Below, in pieces: positions 59,598-64,000 of a DNA stretch of 64,000 nt (within the stretch, counting starts at the first letter, position 1; the number at the start of each line of letters is the position of its first letter). Below the pieces are notes generated by a model. The model did not search any database, was not told where the DNA came from, and saw only the letters and a program-made list of their open reading frames with translations. The stretch is from Pyxicephalus adspersus (taxonomy: Eukaryota; Chordata; Amphibia; Anura; Pyxicephalidae), in contig NC_092864.1 of assembly GCF_032062135.1 (NCBI RefSeq), positions 16,441,762 through 16,505,761 on the forward strand. Reading direction: 5' to 3'. The translations under genes were made by a program, and so were the position numbers.

Positions 59598-60189
59598 ATT
59601 TGTAGGTCCTGTGCTAGGTTTAGTAAAATACCCTTAAAAAGCCACACAAGAGCATGTGTTAACACTTTCATTGCTATATGTGCTAATTTAATTCTTCCTG
59701 ACTGCAAAGGTTTCTCTGGGTATCTCCAAGGGATTGTATATTTATATATGCATAGGTATGTGGAGCTCCATCGCAGAACACGCGTGTGTGTCAGCTTGTA
59801 TTTGGTGGACTCCACCTGTGTTTGTGTGTGCTTGTCTCTGTTGAAATGTCTTTCAGCATGTGTGGCTGCGAATGGTGTGACTTGTATATACAAAGGTCGT
59901 CTCTTTAATGTGTACACATGCTGATGGATTTTAACAAGCTGTATCTTCATCGGAGGTGTCCAAATATGCAGTATAAATACCAACTGATTTGTTCGCCTAA
60001 CATTGTATATCAGATATGTCTATAACTTCATGAGCTGGATCAGACTGCCATATAAATGATTATTTTAGGTTTTTCTGTACAGGTTACACCATCTGTTAGG
60101 AGTATAGATTCACATGTCCAAACGTAAAATGTCAAGTTGGTGTTTATTTAAAAATATGATGAATCTACAATGCCAAGTATTACTTATAT

Positions 60190-60720
60190 GTTGTACGGTT
60201 GGCATATTGAGCCCATTCACTTCCTTGGTTCACCAATAGAGCAATGAGTATCAGGCAGAAATTCAATATATGGCTAGAAGTATGTTGAGAACCATCAAAT
60301 GATTAGGTTAGCAGCACAAAGCCAGTGCCATGTTTTGATATAAAAGAATATAAGTGATCTGTACAAGCTGTAAGTTCAACCCTACTTAATACTTTTGGTA
60401 TAAACTGCTGGAGACACTTCAAATGTTTGCAAAAACCCTTCCTTAAAGATCATTATAGTCGTAATGGTGACTGTATGTGTGTGTGTGGGGGGGGGGGGGG
60501 GGGGGGAGCAACTCCCTATTTATATCTATGGTTTTAAAATGGGATGCCCAACAAACAGTAGGCATATCCACCATAGCCCAGTCCACTGCCCTCATGTACC
60601 ACTGGAGCAATGAGCATCAAGTAGACATAAGCTACATGGTCAAAAAAATGTTAGCAATCAGACAAAATTATTGTTTGTGTGCACAAAGCCAGCTTCATAA
60701 AGATGGGGCTTGATATGCCA
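60190..60720 (+). repeat. Diverged tandem duplication, about 360-bp spacing
   Basis: GAGCAATGAGTATCAGGCAG (60239) and GAGCAATGAGCATCAAGTAG (60604), together with preceding TTGGCATATTGAGCCCA / TAGGCATATCCACCATAGCCCA and following GCACAAAGCCAG in both, show an old duplication with many changes. Confidence 0.55.
60474..60506 (+). repeat. GT run followed by 20 consecutive G
   Basis: TGTGTGTGTGTGT then G from 60487 to 60506. On the coding (minus) strand of the netrin pre-mRNA this is a run of 20 C. It could be a G-quadruplex former or a slippage-prone assembly artefact. Confidence 0.8.
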
Positions 60721-63222
60721 TTTGGGTGTGTGAACAATTTAACAAATCTGATGAGAAGCTTCTATCTGTTGGAACACCCTCAGCATGGTGGTTGACCTTA
60801 TACCCACCCCTAATGATAAGATGGGAAACATACCCTACGTGTGCATGGCACATTTTGGGACTGGCGACCGATTACCAATTGGCGACTGGTCAACACTGGC
60901 AGAGGATCTGTGTGTAATAGGCCTAATGTCTGGCATCTGGGGGTCTTGCCTTTGCCTAAATAAATAGCTTCTAATAAAGTGGCTTATGCAGTGTTCAGGT
61001 GGTATGAAAGAAAGAAGGATAGGAAGCCAAGTTACCTGCTATTGGGTAAAAAAAAACCAAAAACATAAAAACAGTAAAACAAAAGCCTCACATTGCACTT
61101 GTGTAGGTGCGTTCTGCATAGTTCTGAAGGACCATATACTTATTTATGTGGATATATTTTATGTACATGTGACCAAGCTGTACTCCAGATGCTGGGTGTT
61201 CTCACTACCCCACAGAGCCAGGTGCTCAGAAGGTCAGAATGTAAGAAATTAAGGGCGCTATGGAATGAAGGATGAGGGGGTGGGGGACACACATGTGAAA
61301 AAGAAAGGAGGCATAGGGGAGAAATAGCATTAAAATTAGACTCTTCTCTCTTACAGATTTCTTAGGAAGTTCTGTTTGATCAGAAATATAGCATAGTGGG
61401 TTTGTGCAATTTACATGCCAGAGCTGTTATATCTATCATGCCCCGTTAAACTAATTTTTAAATTCAGACCATTTTACAGCTGTTGGGGGCCTGATGGCTT
61501 CATAAGCCACATGTGCTTCATAAAAGCCAACAGTGAGGGCCCGCACCTCCCCCCCACCACCCACCCCAATTCTACAGACCATCTCCACTCTACTTTTTTT
61601 AGGCAGGGTATAATGAAAACAAGATTTCCTTGCCTGCTCGGCCGCCCACCCTTTCACTCTCCCTCCTTCCTGAAAACCCTCAGCTAAGGTGCGAGTTTTT
61701 CCAGACATGCTGTGAAATTCATTAATATGTCAGGAAAATAATATAGCATCCTGAGAGGGGAGCGATTTATTACGAAGGGTGCATTCTGTCCGCTTCTGAG
61801 GTCCAGTACACTGGAAGGCCAACAGGATGAACATTTGACAAGCGAGATCTAGAGAGTTATAATCACACAGAAATAGGCGGTTTAATAGGATTGGATCTGG
61901 GTGGTCCTCCCTTTCCCATAATACATAGAATTAAGTATGTTGGCATTTCTTGCAGCTTGTCAACTTGACTATACTGATTTACAAAGGCAAAAAGAGTTAG
62001 AAAGTATGAAGGGAAATATTTCTATGTACAATGAGCCAGGCTAACACTCAAATGTTAACTTAAAGAGACTCCGTCACTTCACTCGAATTGCGTTTCTAGT
62101 AACTCACACCCTGCCCCACATATATTAGCCTTCCATGTGGTTTCCTCTCTGCCCTGTTGTTTCTTTTGGGCCAACATAAAAATGTTGTGTATCTGGGATT
62201 GGGGGAGAATGTGATCATGCCCTATCATGTACTACTGGGGTTCAGAATGCTAATTATTAAGCCTAATATTCTCATTATCCCTGTGTAAATTCTGACCCCA
62301 ACCAGAAGCAAGCCTTCCTGATGTGTATTAGTATCTGTCACCCCAATATTTGTAACATGTAATTATAAAGAAAGTAAAGAGAAAGCTGGGGTATTTGTAT
62401 TGTAGTGAGTTTTTACAAAAACAACAATAAGTAACATAAACAATTGTTACAAGTGGTCTTTCCCAATATATCTTTGTGGGTTGACCAGACCAATTATCTA
62501 GACATATTGGATTCCTGGCTAAACATACAAAATGAGGGTCAAAGTTAAACATCTCCTGTCCCGATGTCGTGCCGCTTCTTCAAGCAATCCATTGAGACCA
62601 ATAGCACTTGTTGACCGATAAAAGATTGCGTCTCATAAGGAACAGGTGTCCCCAATAAGGGAGAATATAGGATAGGATTATTCGTTATATAGAATAGGCT
62701 TAAAAAATAGGATAGGCTTATTCAGGAAGATATTGTAATCTGGAATCTGCTACTGGGACTTGCTAGTGTCAAAATGGCAGCAGGGGCTGACCCCAACCAA
62801 GGCCAAGTTGGCCATAACGCTGGGATATAGTATACTCAATGGTTTATTTAATGTAGCAACCCTGGAAATGCATAACTTGCTCTTCCATCCCAATTATGTG
62901 CCCAAAATCTAATTTATTTGCCATCAGGAGCTCAACTAAAGGTGGCCAATCAAATTTCCAAATACTCAAAGGTTGGTGCAGGTACCCATCACCAACCACC
63001 CTGCTAGTACAGTGGCTATAGAGGTAGTACTTTGACTTGAAAATGGACTTTTCTTTTTTCATTACTGCAATAAAGCAAAGTCGTATGTACTGTATCTGGT
63101 TACATTGTAGCAAATCAGAAAAACAAATAAGAATATATACTGTGATTTAATAAATACATAAAGTCATATAATAAAATTCAGCTTTGGATGGGAGATTCTC
63201 CACTGCTTGTGGAATTTATATA

Positions 63223-63225
63223 AAT

Positions 63226-63289
<64 letters not shown>

Positions 63290-63290
63290 T
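63223..63290. repeat. (AT)n microsatellite
   Basis: Alternating AT, with one AATAT break near 63236, is nearly unbroken from 63238 to 63281. The reading frame over it (IYIYIY) is a repeat artefact. Confidence 0.9.
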
Positions 63291-63569
63291 CTAGATCTTA
63301 TATCCTATATCCTAGATCTTTGTCGCCCAGAGGGAACCTTCATAAAGGTTTTGGGTGAAAATCGTGTGTTCATAAGTTCTTCTTATATAATTTAGTAATT
63401 CATCCAGTGCTAATAACCAATGTTTTTTTATGGAGGGGTAAGTAGAGGGGCATCTCTGGCTTTTCCTCCTTTCTCTATAGAATGAAAAGTTTTCTTTCTC
63501 CCTGGAAATAATCACTAATGATTGTTTCCAGCGACAAGAACCAGGCATCTGTATGGGGATTATATCATA

Positions 63570-63960
63570 ATACTATTGGCTTCCCGAGCCTGGCAGCAGA
63601 ACAGATATCCTGATCCATCTAGCGAAACCCTTTGATTTAGCCATATAAAAGTCATAATTGTTTAAACTATATTAAACCAGCAAGATGGATGAGAAAATGA
63701 CAAGCACTTAACATCTTCAGGGAGAATTAGCCATTTCCTTGTAAGCCATCATCAATCATGAAAGGTTACAGAGATATTTTTATAAAGGAAATTCCTATCG
63801 GCTAATATTCCATTTTCGCCTAAAACCTTGAAGAAACATTAAAAAGATAAATTGCTGCATGATCCACAGAGGTGTGACAGAAGCAATTAGGAAATGTCAT
63901 ATATATCTCTGGATGAGAAGTGACTTGAATTTAGAAGCCATGTATAAATGTTTGTGGATA
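63570..63960. promoter_or_regulatory. Possible conserved non-coding block near window end
   Basis: This non-repetitive, AT-rich block has motifs common in developmental enhancers (CAATTA, TAATTGTTTAAAC, CATCATCAATCATGAAAG). It lies in the large first intron of the netrin gene. It is flagged only because it lacks repeat features, and no conservation can be tested here. Confidence 0.2.
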
Positions 63961-64000
63961 GTTGTGGGCAGGAAGCCTTACATTTCTAGTATCTCCCTGG

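Noticed and set aside
59523..59983. Frames of 133 and 131 aa on opposite strands
   Set aside because: They start inside a palindromic MITE and pass through GT-rich sequence (runs of CVCV / TQTQ). Overlap on both strands and no domain point to chance.

Overview
The window looks like nuclear DNA from a frog, probably a neobatrachian such as a ranid. It is AT-rich with very few genes. It is littered with short non-autonomous DNA transposons, including hAT-like elements with 8-bp target duplications, TA-flanked pogo/mariner-like MITEs and palindromic MITEs. It also carries microsatellite-tailed repeats with a TATTTATATAGCGCCAACAT core that I associate with anuran genomes. There is no bacterial or viral gene organisation. 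The species call is inference from repeat style plus one vertebrate gene.

The only gene I can support is the 3' half of a netrin on the minus strand (57879 down to 34180). Five exons join in frame with GT..AG introns: laminin-EGF repeat LE2 (57691-57879), LE3 (46169-46318), a 54-bp linker exon (45223-45276), the start of the C-terminal NTR domain (38378-38452), and the rest of the NTR domain with the stop codon (34180-34508). Together they encode 264 complete residues. The wording of LE2 and of the NTR tail fits netrin-3 (the chicken netrin-2 type, ntn3) better than netrin-1. The first coding exon (signal peptide, laminin N-terminal domain, LE1) must lie beyond base 64000. Its intron is more than 6.1 kb long and fills the right end of the window.

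Layout: 1-30.5 kb is intergenic sequence downstream of the gene. It holds decayed minisatellites (7.5-9.5 kb with a 35-36 bp unit; 23.3-24.1 kb with a 33-bp unit), a 183-bp tandem duplication at 16.7 kb, and many MITEs, some nested. The stretch 30.9-34.2 kb is nearly repeat-free and may be the 3' UTR. The stretch 34.2-57.9 kb is the netrin exon/intron region, with hAT copies, a 29-bp perfect inverted repeat next to a hAT insertion, and an E-box-rich possible enhancer at 54.5-54.9 kb. The stretch 57.9-64 kb is the upstream intron, with a 20-base G run, an AT microsatellite and a possible conserved block near the end.

I found no clear previously undescribed system. The most useful points are the netrin gene model, an extra cysteine in its NTR domain, the precisely bounded MITEs with target duplications, and the nested elements. 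Open reading frames outside the netrin exons look like chance frames or repeat shadows.
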